A stretch of DNA of 64,000 bases from Bettongia penicillata ogilbyi (Eukaryota; Chordata; Mammalia; Diprotodontia; Potoroidae), in contig JAJHZJ010000531.1 of NCBI GenBank assembly GCA_023548195.1, forward strand, positions 6,435,900 through 6,499,899, written 5' to 3'. Under the pieces are notes generated by a model. The model saw nothing but the letters and a program-made list of their open reading frames with translations, was not told the origin of the DNA and did no database searches. The translations under genes and the position numbers were made by a program. Shown here in pieces: positions 31,885 through 43,640 of the stretch (positions within the stretch are counted from its first letter, which is position 1; the number at the start of each line of letters is the position of its first letter).

Positions 31885-32080
31885 CAGGGAATGGTGGATA
31901 GAGAACTGAACTTGAAGCCAAGAAGCCCTAGGTTTAAATCTCTCCATTGCAACATACTGGCTTTGTGACATTGGGGAAATCACTGAGCTTCTCCTTGCCC
32001 TAGAAAACTCTCTAACTTGTAAAAAAGGGATCAAGCTACATTGATAGGAGGTCCCATACGTTAAAGATATCACAGATTTA
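31885..32080 (+). repeat. CORE-SINE
   Basis: 'tggtggatagagaactgaac', 'ctttgtgacattggggaaat' and 'gaaaactctctaacttgtaa'. Confidence 0.75.
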
Positions 32081-32344
32081 ATCCAGGTAAGTACAAGGGG
32101 AGAAAAAACAAATGCTTTGTAACAACTACTATACATGTTAAATTGCCACAATTCCTCCAGACAGCCTCAAACCTCTGAAGTTGAAAGGCCACACCAAGAG
32201 TACTTAGATCCAAGTCTTTCCTTCCTGCTGATACAGGGAGGGAACGGCCTAACTGTTCAGCTCTGGTTCTCGCCATCTTCTAGTGCTGTTCTTTTGTTTC
32301 AGTAAGAGTGGCAGATGCAGGTCTCCATGAAGCTGTGATCAACC

Positions 32345-32440
32345 TAGATCGGGATGGGGAACCTGCAACCTCAAGGCCACATGTGGCCCTCAAGTTCAGC
32401 CTTTTGACTAAATAAGTCTTTTGGTTCTATCCTGTGGTCT
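32345..32440 (+). mobile_element. hAT MITE, left half only
   Basis: 'gatggggaacctgcaacctc', 'aaggccacatgtggccctca' and 'ccttttgactaaataagtct' match the left arm of the MITE family at 30840. The rest is missing. Sequence 32445-33000 is unassigned. Confidence 0.7.
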
Positions 32441-33095
32441 AGGATGGAAAACAGATACTCCAGCACCATTACCCATCCCATACTCTGTCTATGTTCCTTA
32501 TTTTTATGGGACCATTCATTCCTTAGGCTCTTTCACATTCTCCTCCAACAGAAAGACCATCTTGCATTTATCACAGACATAATTGACACTAGCTTGACAA
32601 GGGAGAAATCAAGAACATCACTGAACTAGTTCCCTTGAGACTCACTTCCTGGGTGTGAAATTGAACTATAATGCTTTGTGGTTGCCCATGTAAATTCTCC
32701 ATATATAAAGTTTTCTGGGGGCTCCAAGTAATGTTACTTTTAAACTTCACCTTCCTCTTATCCTCTAATATTCTACTAGGTTTTAAGTTTAGGATTGATT
32801 TGTTCCTACTTAGATATCAAGACCAACCTTCTTCATCAGTCAGTCACTACAGGCCCTAAAAGAAGCATTCCCAAACATTTCATTCAACTATTTTCATGGA
32901 AATTCTATCTTTTACCAGTTGTCCTAATAATCTTTGTGAAATTCCTTTAAATATAATAAAGAGTTCTACGATTCAAGTCAAGTCACTGAAGCACCTTATC
33001 AAGTGCGTTCTATTTGCAGGACACTGGACCAAGCTTTGGAGATGCAAAGAAAGGCAAAAGACAGTCTCTACTGTCATGGACCTCACAATCTAGCT

Positions 33096-34181
33096 CAGGC
33101 TTGCACAATATATACAACCCATGGGGCACTTGTAGCCCGCCAAAGGATTTTGGATGGCCGCAAAAAATGTAGAGGATGTAAAAGAAAATAAAGATGTGAT
33201 GAATGCTTCATCCATGTCCTGCTTCATTCACCTTCCACTAGTCACTATGTGCCCACCATGTAACTCGGTGGGTAGGTTGCCACTGTGAATTCTCCTGTTT
33301 GTCAAATGACTTACAGCAACCAACCATCATCAGTCTATCTCTAATCTAAGAGGAGCAGTTTTGCTGTGTTTTCAGTTGTTATTAGTGTCAAACAGGTACA
33401 AAGTGAGTACAGCCATGTACCTACGCAGCTGATGCCCAGTGTTCAATGAGTGGCAGCAATGTGAGGGTTTCTTTCCCTCCTTCACTGTTACATGAGTCTC
33501 TGGTGCTCTCTCCAAAGTCAGACACTCAATTCAGTATTTCTTTGTAAATTTTGGGGTGACTTTGTAAAATGGGTGATAAAAAGAGTGTTTAATCCAGAGT
33601 GGACAAATAGATTCCTGTTTACTTACATGAGAGGCAAAATATTGTGCCTTGTTTGCTGAGAAATAATAGCCTGTCAGAAGGAATACAATCTATGTCACCA
33701 TTTCAAATCAAAGCATCTTGACTTAAGCAAATTGGACACCAGTGAAAAACAAATCAAAGCATCCAAATTGATGAAAAATCTCAGTGAAGAACAATGGTTT
33801 TTCAGTAAAATAAACTCAGAAAAGGAGGTGGCTACTCAGGTTAGTTTTCAGATTCCTAAAGAAATCACTGCTGCTGAGAAGTCTTTTACTGAAAGTGTTT
33901 TCTGATTGCAGTTTCTGGATTACATTTCACTTAGCAAATTCATGTCATTTTTTTTTTAACATTCTTGTGGATTTCATAAGTAAAAATCTTAAGTAATAAG
34001 TGTAATTAATTGACATTAATCAAAATTTCCTTTTTAAAAAAATATGGTTTGTTTGCAAAATAGTTCAGTCATTAATTATATTTGCACTTGGAAAGGGAGC
34101 CACCAAAAACTATCTGCATCCCAAAGAAGTTTAGCCTGTTTTAATTTTGGCCCCTACTTCCTGCCAAGTTGTACAGGTCTT
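33096..34181 (+). mobile_element. hAT-Charlie transposon, internally deleted
   Basis: The left terminus 'caggcttgcacaa' and right terminus 'ttgtacaggtctt' form an imperfect inverted repeat. The sub-terminal 'gtagcccgccaaaggatttt' is typical of Charlie-group elements. Candidate 8-bp duplications are atctagct and gtctaata, partly decayed; both fit the interrupted host repeat ('cacaatctaat'). A fragment of transposase N-terminus (BED finger) lies inside, and the catalytic part is absent. Confidence 0.75.
33588..33905 (+). pseudogene. hAT transposase BED-finger fragment
   Basis: One plus-strand frame of 106 codons encodes the N-terminal part of a Charlie-type transposase. After an FNPEWTNRFLFTY segment come CLVC and, 15-20 residues on, HHFKSKH, the C2H2 signature of BED-type DNA-binding fingers. 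A TGA at 33657 directly follows CLVC, and the frame ends at TGA 33903-33905, before any DDE catalytic region. It is non-functional. Confidence 0.75.
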
Positions 34182-34305
34182 GTCTAATAGGACATACAAC
34201 ATGCAAACAACTGTACAAATAAGATACATACAGCATTAATTTAGGGTAGTTTTACAGGAAAGGCACTAATATTAAGAAGATTGGGAAAGGCTTCTTTCAA
34301 ACGGT

Positions 34306-34815
34306 ATAACTTTATTTTTCCTTAATTTTATTTTTCTTTTCAGTTCCAAATTCTCTCTTCTCTTCCACTCCTCCTTCGCCCACTGAGAAGGTATTCTCAT
34401 TTTACATATGGAATCATGCAAAATGTATTCATTACACAAAAAAGCAAGAAAAATAAAGGGAAAAAATGCTTCAGTTTGCACACTGAGTCCACTGGTTCTC
34501 TATGGAGAGGTAGATAGCGTTTTAGTGCTTTGAAGTTGTGGTGAATCAGAACCGCCAAATCTTTCACAGTTGATTATTGTGACAATATGGCTTTTACCAT
34601 GTAGAGTGTTCTCTTGGGACTACTCACTTCACTTTGCATCAGTTCATTTAAGTCTTCATAGGCTCTTATGAAATCATCCCCTTCATTTCTTTTAGCACAA
34701 TAATATCCATTACATTCATACACCACAACTTGTTCAACTATTTCCCCAAATAATAGGCGTCCCCCTTGGTTCCTGATTCTTTGCCATCACAAAAAGAGCT
34801 ACCATAAATATATCA
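34306..34815 (-). mobile_element. L1 3' UTR, reverse, nested
   Basis: Antisense L1 3' UTR: 'ctcacttcactttgcatcag', 'caataatatccattacattc', 'acaacttgttcaactatttc' and 'ttctttgccatcacaaaaag'. It interrupts the L2-type repeat. Confidence 0.8.
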
Positions 34816-35659
34816 ATCCATAAAGGTCAAAAGGCACAACTTTAACTGAGACTTGAAGAAAGTCAGGGAAGGTAGGAAGTAGAGATGAAGAGGAATGTTC
34901 CAGACATGGCAGACATCCAGAGAAATCCTCTGAGTTGGGTGATGGCATGTCCTATACTCCAGACAGCAAGGAGGCCAGTGTCACTGAATGGTATAGTCAA
35001 TGAAGGGATTAATTAGATTAAAAAGACAGCACAAGGAGAAAGGGACAAGGCTATGAAGGGCTTTAAAAGACAAACAGGATTTTATGTTTGATCCTGGAGG
35101 TAACAGGAAACCACTGGAGTTCATTGAATAGGTTAGGAGGGGAATGGTATGCTCACACCTGGGCTTTAGGAAGAGATTAATATGAATGGATTGGTATGGA
35201 GAAAGACCTGAGACAAGGAGACCAGCCAGCAGGGCTTGTGCTATGAATAAAAGCTGGCACCAGGGTGGTAGCAGTGTCAGAGGGAAGAAGGGGGCTTACA
35301 GGAGAGGTACATGAAACTAGAAACGACAGACTTGAACAATGATTGGATATGGAGAGAGGAGAAGGAAAGAATATCCCCATCTTTGAAATTAAAGAGCTGA
35401 AATAGATGATCTCTACATTCATCTGTGGCTCCAAAAATGTTATGATTATAACAACTTGTATTTAAATAGAAAGAAATAGGGTAGTAGAGTCAACTATGAT
35501 TGACGGCATCTCCAGCCTGTTACTATCTGATTTTAATGACTCATTTAGACCAGAAGTGTCAGACTGCCAGGCCTTAAGCAACCTGCAGAACTTCCTGAGA
35601 GCCCATCAGAACCAGATTGAAATGTAATTGGGAAATCTTTGAAACAATAAATAAATAAA

Positions 35660-35885
35660 AATTGTATTGTTCAGTTATTTCAGTTATGCCCAACTCTTTG
35701 TGACCTCATTTAGGGTTTTCGTGGTAAACATACTAGCGTGGTTTTATCATTTTCTTCTCCAGCTCATTTTACAGATGAGCAAAATGAGGTAAACAGGATT
35801 AAGTGATTTGCCAAGGGTCTGAAACTGGATTTGAACTCAGATTTTCCTAACTTGCGCTCTGTTCACTGAACCAATGGTTTTCTAA
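35660..35885 (-). repeat. CORE-SINE
   Basis: 'gcccaactctttgtgacctc', 'tttacagatgagcaaaatga' and 'aaactggatttgaactcaga'. The next kilobase (35890-36965) is unassigned AT-rich DNA. Confidence 0.8.
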
Positions 35886-36969
35886 GTCATTTGCAGCCTC
35901 AAATTTGTTTCTATTTGATTTTAACCCTCCTGATCTAACAATTTTCTAGGTTATAACCAATAGAGACTAATTATGCTTGATTCAGATCCAAATCTGGAAA
36001 ATGCAAGTGTCTTCTAAGGATGTACCTCCACCAGAAGCCTGGAATAGAGCAGTGATCTATTTGGAATTAATTTGACTTGCAACAATCAAAGTAAGAAAAC
36101 AGACTGACTTTTTGCATCACATTTTTTGTATTTGCATCTGAAAAGAAAAATATATAAAACTATGACCTTAAAGAGAAAGGATTCCAGAAATAGTGAGGAT
36201 TTTCTATAAATATAAATATTAAAAAACTTACTAGAAAGTAAGTAATAAGAGTAATCATTTGCCAAGAAGAGACCCTGAGCAAAGCTGGGAGATAGAGTAC
36301 TTCCTTTAATTCAGGTTCCTAGCCCTGAACTCTTCCTCTTTTTTCCTCATTGCCCATTTCCCTCAGGCTCTCCTAGCAGTCTTCTGTCAAAACATGTGTT
36401 CACAGCCTTCATTCATGCTATAATGTAAACCACAGATTTGTTCATTTGAATACTATTCTCAAAGTGATTACTTAGGACAAAGTGACAAGAAAGCAGTCCA
36501 AGAGCTATACCCATGGGATTGCCCCAAGGATTTTGTGACAGTGACTGTCACGAGATCAGTGATAAAGTGATAAAGAGATAAAGTCTCTTTTTTTTCCTGT
36601 GATGGAACATTGATAGAACTACCAAGCAGGTCATAACATAGTTTATTGGAGTTTGGAGCTGACATGTCACCTTTGAACATCCTGAGGAAAGAAAGGCAAA
36701 GGTTGATAAGTGCTGATCGCATCTAGGGTTCAGATTTCAATGGAGGAGACTGATCGAGGTGTCTCAATACATAAGTGGTTACCTACTTATATTACAACAT
36801 GGGCGAATTTTCCAGGAGAAATACAAGAATAAGACGTCAAATTCTTCCTAAGCAAACTTTGGTTCATACCACGAATACTCACACGAATACTAATATACAT
36901 ATACATAGGCAGTATTTCATTTGAACATCTCAGCAACCCTATGAGGTAAGTGCCATGGATATTTAAAGT

Positions 36970-37180
36970 TGTTGTTGGTTGTCCTTCATTCCTGAAGATG
37001 ACCATGACATCAGGGAAGTGATGCTATGACATGTCAAATAAATTGGATTTAAGTGAGGGAGGGCAGTGCAAAGGCACCAGCCTCACTCTCGCCTCTGGAG
37101 CCATCTGGGTCTAGTGGCCAGATATAGGTGAGGATGACTAGAGATGGTCCAGGATACAGTGGAGGACCTTGACCTCAATA
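36970..37180 (-). repeat. Repeat family U, reverse copy
   Basis: 'gttgttggttgtccttcatt', 'gaccatgacatcagggaagt', 'ttggatttaagtgagggagg' and 'cctcactctcgcctctggag'. Nearly collinear with 28757-29000. Confidence 0.8.
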
Positions 37181-37544
37181 AATATTTACTGAATACACAA
37201 AAAGATTAAAGAGTATTCCCAGAATGCAGGACCTCAACTACAAATAGGATACCATCATCGTGGTAACTGAAAAAAACATATAGTACTTGCACATCCTTGA
37301 AACCAATACACTAACTTTTTCCTTCTAGATATATTGGTGCAATTCTTAATTTAATATGTGGCATGAGTGTTCAGATGAATTTCTGGGCAGAGAGAGTTGG
37401 AATATTTAAAGGTTGAAGAGAGTTGAAGGATAATTGATACTTGATGTCAAAAGACAAGACTTGAAGAGTTCCATTTTATTTCAATTCTTAGTAAATTTTC
37501 TTCCCCTAGAAACTCCACTAACAGAGAATGATACTTACACTGGC

Positions 37545-37660
37545 AAGGTCTAATGAGGGGATTTATTCTGCATCACAGAGAGGTAAACAATGGGCCTTGA
37601 AGTCAGGGAGAATCAGGTTCAATTCTTTCTCTGATGCCTATTTGGAATTGATCATGTGAC
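37545..37660 (+). repeat. SINE fragment
   Basis: 'gtaaacaatgggccttgaag' / 'tcagggagaatcaggttcaa', a tRNA-like head without a clear tail. Confidence 0.5.
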
Positions 37661-37661
37661 A

Positions 37662-37950
37662 TGGGAGACACAGGCACAGGACCATAGAGCATGGCAGCCC
37701 ACATCAAGCAAGGCACTGTGCTCCATGAGTGAAGCAGAATTGCAGTAGCTCAAAAGAAATGTAAGATGGGCACATCTAGAGCCATCTCCACTCCAAATGC
37801 TCATTGTGGACTATTTGTGTCTGACCTGTGGCGGAGCCTTCTGATCTCCTATCAGTCTGATCAGAAACGCTGCCTTGATTAGAATGCATGATGTAATTTT
37901 GGTCCTCTTGGAGCATGAAGGATAACAATTAATCAACCAACTCATAGGTA
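37662..37950 (+). mobile_element. Repeat family U, forward copy with zinc-finger-like text
   Basis: 'gacacaggcacaggaccata', 'gcagaattgcagtagctcaa', 'atttgtgtctgacctgtggc' and the end 'tttggtcctcttggagcatgaaggataacaa'. The middle reads, with one stop, like a CxxCGRAF...LISH zinc-finger tail of the sort found at the C-terminus of some non-LTR retrotransposon proteins. The family is not assigned. Confidence 0.55.
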
Positions 37951-38109
37951 AAGTCACTTGATGTCTAAGCAACACAAACAACTCTTTAAGGCTAAAAGTT
38001 CCATGGAAGGTTTCTCTCTACGGAAATGCAGTCTTCCCACCAGGAGTTCCCTACACAGTTGAAATTACAGGTCTGGCCAAAAATTACTGTGGGTGAGCAC
38101 AACTTCTTC

Positions 38110-38272
38110 TACTGACTAGAGGTTGGTAGATAGCATACAACAGTGAGTACCAGTCGTAGAGTCAGGAAGACTTGAGTTTCATACTTCCTCAGACAACTTA
38201 CCAATTGTGTGACCTTGGGCAAATCACTTAACTTCTCTGGGCCTCAGTTACCTGATCTGTAAAATGGAGGCC
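38110..38272 (+). repeat. CORE-SINE/MIR
   Basis: 'gagtcaggaagacttgagtt', 'gtgtgaccttgggcaaatca' and 'cctgatctgtaaaatggagg'. Confidence 0.8.
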
Positions 38273-38990
38273 TTTTCTAAGTCCTCACTCTTGACTCTTC
38301 TGCAACATTTGACATGGTTGACTATTGACTTCTTCCTTCATCTTCCTTGTCACCTCTTTCTTCTAGCTGTCTTTCTACCTATGCTTTTCATCTCCTTGTT
38401 TTCCCACGTACTAAATGTGTATGTCCCCCCCAAAGCCTGTCCCAAGTCTTTTTTTCTTCCTATACTCTTCTTTGGCAATCTCATTCAGTCCTATGGCTTC
38501 AGCATGCACATCTAAACAGATGATTCCTAAATATATAGATGTAGATATAAATAATAGATATAGATATAAATAATACATATATATCTAAAGATATAGAGAT
38601 ACACATAGGTAGTGGATCTATCTATCTATCTATCTATTTTTCTGTATCTCCTACCCTGATTTCTATCCTGAGTTCAAGTCTTATATCTCCAACTTCCTTC
38701 TGGACAATGTCTACCTGCGTGTCCCACCAGCCCCTCAAACTCAACATGTCCGATACTGAACTCCACCCTCCCAATCTGATGCTTCTTCCAATTTCCCTAT
38801 TTATCTTATTATCAGCATCCTCCCAGACACCAGACTTAGTTGCCTATCTTTCCTGGACTACAAATTATAATTATCTTTGTAATCTATCTTTAACAAGCTG
38901 CCGAATTTCATATTAATCAATTTTCTAAGGTATAGAATTAGCTAGATCATTGCTCATTTTGGCCATACTCAAAAGCCTTCAAGGGACTAG
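38273..38990 (+). mobile_element. L2 remnant with internal microsatellite
   Basis: L2 pol text precedes ('gcaatctcattcagtcctat', 'cacatctaaacagatgattc') and follows ('atctccaacttccttctgga', 'cctcaaactcaacatgtccg') an expanded TAGATA/TCTA tract at 38522-38636. The two L2 halves are collinear. Confidence 0.75.
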
Positions 38991-38994
38991 GCCT

Positions 38995-39250
38995 ATACTC
39001 AAAGAGTTGAAAGAAAGAAGAAAAGGATTCAAAAGTACAGTAGTATTTATAGCAGCTCTTTTGGTAGTAACAAACAGCTGACGACTGAAGGGTGTCTTTT
39101 TATTGAGGGAATGGCTAAATAGTGCTATATGTATGTAACGATTTTATTGTATGGTAAGAAACAATCGAATGGACAATTTCAGGGAAAAGTGGATTCTGTT
39201 TTTCTTTTTTGTTCTTTTGAGGGAGAAGAGGGAGGAGAGGCAATAAGTGC
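38995..39250 (+). mobile_element. L1 3' UTR fragment
   Basis: 'tatttatagcagctcttttg', 'attgagggaatggctaaata' and 'tttcagggaaaagtggattc'. Confidence 0.65.
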
Positions 39251-39261
39251 TTGTTGATTGA

Positions 39262-39345
39262 TTATATGCGTGTGCTTGTATATGTATATATGCATGTATA
39301 CATATGTATACATATATACATGTGTGTATGTATATTCATTTATGT
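39262..39345. repeat. TATG/TACA simple repeat
   Basis: Alternating tatgtata and catgtata units. Confidence 0.85.
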
Positions 39346-39412
39346 GGGCACCTAGGTGGCACGGTGGTTAGAGTACAGGACCTGGACGCAGGAAAACCTG
39401 AGTTCAAATCCA
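39346..39412 (+). repeat. CORE-SINE head
   Basis: 'gggcacctaggtggcacggt' and 'cctgagttcaaatccaacct'; truncated after the tRNA-like head. Confidence 0.75.
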
Positions 39413-39905
39413 ACCTGTCTAAATCATCTCTTCTCCAAACTAAAAAATCCAAGATGCTAAAATTGATCTTTACATAGCCTAAACTCAAGTCCCTTCAGAA
39501 TTCTAGTTTACTTCTTTTGAGCTCTCCAGAAAATGCACTGTTCAGAACCAAACCCAATATACCAGATGAGCTTTAGCCAGGACAGAATACAGAGCCAAGA
39601 CACTGCACCCCCAACTAAGCCTAAAACTCATTAGTTTTGTTGACTTCAGCATCTCACGAAAGTGACTTCTCCCATCACATTCTACTTTGCAAAACACTTA
39701 TGTCATTCACCCTCTATTGTACTGTGACCCCACTAAATCAGTGCAATGACTGGGTCATTTTTTCTTCCATGTATTCTTACCATCTAGTACCTAACATAGC
39801 ATCTTATACAACCCCAAAACTACCCTATCTGATCAGTCGATTTTTACTCTGTCATTATAGAACATGTTTTTGTTTGATGTAGCTCTACCAGCTTTATTCA
39901 ACACT
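39413..39905 (-). mobile_element. CR1/L3 remnant
   Basis: Antisense CR1/L3: 'atcatctcttctccaaacta', 'cactgttcagaaccaaaccc' and 'gagctttagccaggacagaa'. Confidence 0.65.
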
Positions 39906-40049
39906 AAGTAGAGTGATTAATAACTTATTTATAACTTTTAACTTTATAACTTATAATTTAAAATTTTTATGATGTTTCGGCCAATCCTGCCTCTCAGTTA
40001 TCCAGACCTACTTCTTACAAGAAGCCACACACTCCCTTAATGCTGGTCT

Positions 40050-40245
40050 GAAGAATTGTAGAATTACTGAATATTTGCACTGCAAAGTGACAGTAGAGAT
40101 GATCTAGTCACCTCTCATTTTACAGATAAGGAAACTGAAGCCCAGAAAGGGAAGATGACTTGGCCAAAGTCACAAAGCTAGTAAGTGTCAAAACTTAGAA
40201 GCCTTTGCATCCCTAATCCAGAGCTCTTTCCAATATGCCAAAACT
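40050..40245 (-). repeat. MIR-type SINE
   Basis: 'attttacagataaggaaact', 'ggccaaagtcacaaagctag' and 'tccagagctctttccaatat'. Confidence 0.7.
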
Positions 40246-40415
40246 GAAACACAGTAACCAAAGGATGAATTTTAATTTGCAAAAGGCAGTTGATATAAAA
40301 TAAAACCAATAACTGGAAACATAATTATTGGATAAACCTTTCAAAAGGTAATTTAGAGTATAAAGGAACCTTAGAGCTAAGCTTTCCTAACTTTCTATCT
40401 AATGTAATAGCATTG

Positions 40416-40427
40416 CTTAAGCATTTT
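40416..40427 (-). repeat. Target-site duplication of E3, 3' copy
   Basis: cttaagcatttt, repeated exactly at 43243-43254. The T-rich end is shared with the element's poly-A (poly-T here). Confidence 0.85.
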
Positions 40428-43242
40428 TTTTATAATATAAATTTATTTATTTAACTTTTTACATTCATTTTCACAAAATTTTGGGTTCCAAATTTTCTCC
40501 CCATTTATCCCCTCCCCCCACCCCAATACACCAAGCATTCTAATTTTCCCTATCACCAATCTGCCCTCTCTTCTATCATCCCTCCCTTCTCTTGTCCCCA
40601 TCATCTCTTTTGTCCTGTAGGGCCAGATGACTTTCTATTCCCCATTAACTGTATTTCTTATTTCCTAGTAGTAAGAACAATACTCAACAGTTGTTCCTAA
40701 AACTTTGAGTTCCAAGTTCTCCCTATCCCTCCCTCCCCACCCATTCCCTTTGGGAAGGCAGGCAATTCAACATAGGCCCTATCTGTGTAGTTTTGCAAAT
40801 GACTTCCATAATAGTCGTGCTGTGTAAGACTAACTGTATTTCCCTCCATCCTATCCTGCCCCCCATTGTTTCTATTCTGTCTTTTGATCCTGTCCCTCCC
40901 CAAGAGTGTTGACTTCAAATTGCTCCCTCCTCCCATTGCCCTCCCTTCCATCATCTCCCCCACCCTGCTTATCTCCTTCTCCCCCACTTTCCTGTATTGT
41001 AAGATAGGTTTTCATAGCAAAATGAGTGTGCATTTTATTCCTTCCTTTAGTCGAATGTGATGAGGGTAAACTTCTTGTTTTTTTCTCAGCTCTCCTCTTT
41101 TTCCCTCCACTAAAAAGTCTCCTGCTTGCCTCTTGAATGAGATATAATTTACCCCATTCCATTTCACCCTCTCTCCTCCCACATTTCTCTCTCACCATTT
41201 ACCTTAATTTCTTTTAAGGTATGATCCCATCCTATTCAATTCACTCTGTGCTCTCTGTCTCTGTATGTGTGTGCATGTGTGTATGTGTGTGTGCGCACAC
41301 ATGTACATGTGTGTGTGTGCGTGTGTATGTGTGTGTGTGGTCCCACCAACTACCCAGATACTGAAAAGTTTTAAGAGTTACAAATATTGTCTTTCCATGT
41401 AGGAATGTAAACAGTTCACCTTTGGTAAGTCCCTTACGACTCCTCTTTGCTGTTTACTTTTTCATGCTTCTTCTCATTCTTGTGTTTGAAAGTCAAATTT
41501 TCTTTTCAGCTCTGGTCTTTTCATCAAGAATGCTTGAAAGTCCTCTGTTTCATTGAAAGACCATATTTTCCCCTGAAGTATTATACTCAGTTTTGCTGGG
41601 TAGGTGATTCTTGGTTTGAGTCCCAGTTCCTTCGATTTCTGGAATATCCTATTCCACGCCCTTCAATCCCTTACTGTAGAAGCTGCTAGATCTTGTGTTA
41701 TCCTGATTGTATTTCCACAATACTGGAATTGTTTCTTTCTAGCTGCTTGCAATATTTTCTCCTTCACCTGGGAATTCTGGAATTTGGCCACAATGTTCCT
41801 AGGAGTTTCTCTTTTTGGATCTCTTTCAGGAGGTGATTGATGGATTCCTTCAATACTTATTTTGCCCTCTGGTTCTAGAATCTCAGGGCAGTTCTCCTTG
41901 GTAATTTCATGAAAGATGATGTCTAGGCTCCTTTTTTGATCACGGCTTTCAGGTAGTCCCATAATTTTTAAATTGTTTCTCCTGGATCTATTTTCCAGGT
42001 CAGTTGTTTTTCCAATGAGATATTTCACATTCTCTTCCATTTTTTCCTTCTTTTGGTTTTGTTTGGTGATTTCTTCGTTTCTTGTAAAGTCATTAGACTC
42101 CATCTGTTCCATTCTAATTTTGAGAGAACTATTTTCTTCAGTGAGCTTTTGAACCTCTTTTCCCATTTGGCTCATTCTGCTTTTGAAAGCCTTCTTCTCC
42201 TTATTGGCTTTTTGAACCTCTTTTGCCAATTGAGTGAGCCTATTTTTCAAGGTGTTCTTTTCTTCAGCACTTTTTGGGTCTCCTTTAGCAAGGTATTGAC
42301 CCGTTTTTCATGCTTTTCTTGCATCTCTCTCATTTCTCTTCCCAGTTTTTCCTCCACCTGTCTAACTTGATTTTCAAAATCCTTTTTGAGCTCTTCCATG
42401 GCCTGAGCCCACCGGACATCCACCTTGGATGTCTGGAATACAGAGGCCCCGACCTCCACGTCTTTACCTGATGGCAAACATTGTTCCTCCCCATCAGAAA
42501 TAAAAGGAGGAAACATCTGTTCCCTAAGAAAGTAGCCTTCTGTGGTCTTATTTTTCTTCCCTTTTCTGGGCATTTTCCCAGCCAGTTACTTGACTTATGA
42601 GATTCCTCTCCACCCCCCACCTAGATCCGCCCAGCTAGTGCTTGGGGTCTGAGAATCAAATGCTGCTCCCCAGCCTCAGGGCTTTCAGTGGTAGGAGGGG
42701 CTGCTATTCAATGTGAGCTTAAGGTCTGGTGCTCAGGTGGGGGCAGGGCCCCCTCCCAGGCTCAGTTCCCTCATGGGGTTTATGTGGAGATCTTCAGTAA
42801 TGGATCTGAACTCCTGCCTGCTCCAGGAGTTCTGGGCCACCGCTGCTTCTGCTGCTTCCCCCCGATGGGGCCCAAGCCACAGAGACACCCCGCTCCCCTC
42901 TCGGCCAGCCCAGAAGTCTCTCTCATTAACCTGTAGCGCCTGTGGGTGGAGGGACCTTCGCGGCTGCCAGAGGTTCCATCCCTGAAGCCTGCTTGGATCT
43001 GCTCCGCTTGGGGTTGTGCGACCAGGGCAGGGCAGGGCTGGGCTCCACTGTCCTATGCACGACAGACCTTTGGGGTCGGTTTTTCAGGGCTCTCTGGAAC
43101 GGAAATCTCCTCCACTGCATTGCTGCACAGCTTGCACTGCTCCAGAATTTGTGGGGAGTTCTTTTTACAGGAAATTTATGGGCTGTGGGTTCGGAGCTAG
43201 CATACATGAGTCTTTCTACTCCGCCATCTTGGCTCCTCCCCA
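40428..43242 (-). mobile_element. E3: ORF1-only L1 (HAL1-like), ORF1 broken
   Basis: A full-length minus-strand element: 5' end near 43242 (signature 'gagccaagatggcggagtag' on the minus strand), 5' UTR to 42574, ORF1 region 42573-41474, and a 3' UTR with a TG/CA microsatellite (41265-41340) ending at 40428 in an A-rich tail. It is flanked by a 12-bp perfect target-site duplication. On the minus strand the nick would be TTTT|CAAA, close to the L1 endonuclease preference. No ORF2. Only one copy of the 73-bp 5' UTR unit is present. It lies antisense to SLC9A3 transcription. Confidence 0.9.
41474..42573 (-). pseudogene. E3 ORF1 pseudogene
   Basis: Homologue of the intact ORF1 at 9390-10487, over the same extent. 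The start ATG is kept (42573-42571). The frame shifts at a shortened A run (about 42270-42275), and a premature stop follows the STVRD residues near 41663, cutting off most of the C-terminal domain. Both lesions are at the same sites in E4. A truncated RRM-containing product could only arise by internal initiation; no function is inferred. Confidence 0.88.
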
Positions 43243-43254
43243 CTTAAGCATTTT
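43243..43254 (-). repeat. Target-site duplication of E3, 5' copy
   Basis: Exact repeat of 40416-40427. Confidence 0.85.
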
Positions 43255-43640
43255 CAAAGAGTTTGTTATGTTATGTGTGTCTAACACATTGTCTGAAAGT
43301 CCTGTTGTCAGAAAGTTTCCATCTTGAGCTACAAGTCTACATCTTTGTAATGTGGTCCTAGTCTGCCTTTTGGAGTAACAAAAAATAACTTGACTCCTCT
43401 TTTCATGTAATTGTCCTTTGTGTATTTGGAGATAGCTACCATGTCTCATTTTAGATTTTTCTTCTCCAGGGTAAATATACCTTTTTCTTCCTCTGATGGC
43501 ATGATTTCTCATCATTCCACTTGCACTTCTCTGAATGAACTCTAATTTGTGGTTGTCTTTTTAAAAAATATGGTATGCAGAACTGAATTCTGTATTCTAG
43601 ATGTAGTTTAATTTGGATAGAGTAAAGGAAAGTTATTATT
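43255..43640 (-). mobile_element. CR1/L3 remnant
   Basis: Antisense CR1/L3: 'atttggagatagctaccatg', 'ttttcttctccagggtaaat' and 'actgaattctgtattctaga'. Confidence 0.65.

Larger units (their letters stand above)
33005..35290. repeat. L2-type repeat split into three pieces
   Basis: The pieces are collinear: 33005-33095 ('gatgcaaagaaaggcaaaag', 'ggacctcacaatct'), 34182-34305 ('catgcaaacaactgtacaaa', 'gggaaaggcttctttcaaac') and about 34825-35290 ('gagacttgaagaaagtcagg', 'ttgatcctggaggtaacagg', 'gcaggg'-type end). They are separated by a hAT-Charlie element and an L1 end. Confidence 0.75.

Noticed and set aside
40697..41840. Open frames on both strands at 40.7-41.8 kb and their twins at 48.2-49.4 kb
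   Set aside because: They are shadows in the ORF1 antisense strand and 3' UTR of E3/E4. Matching proteins at both places reflect repeat identity, not a gene.
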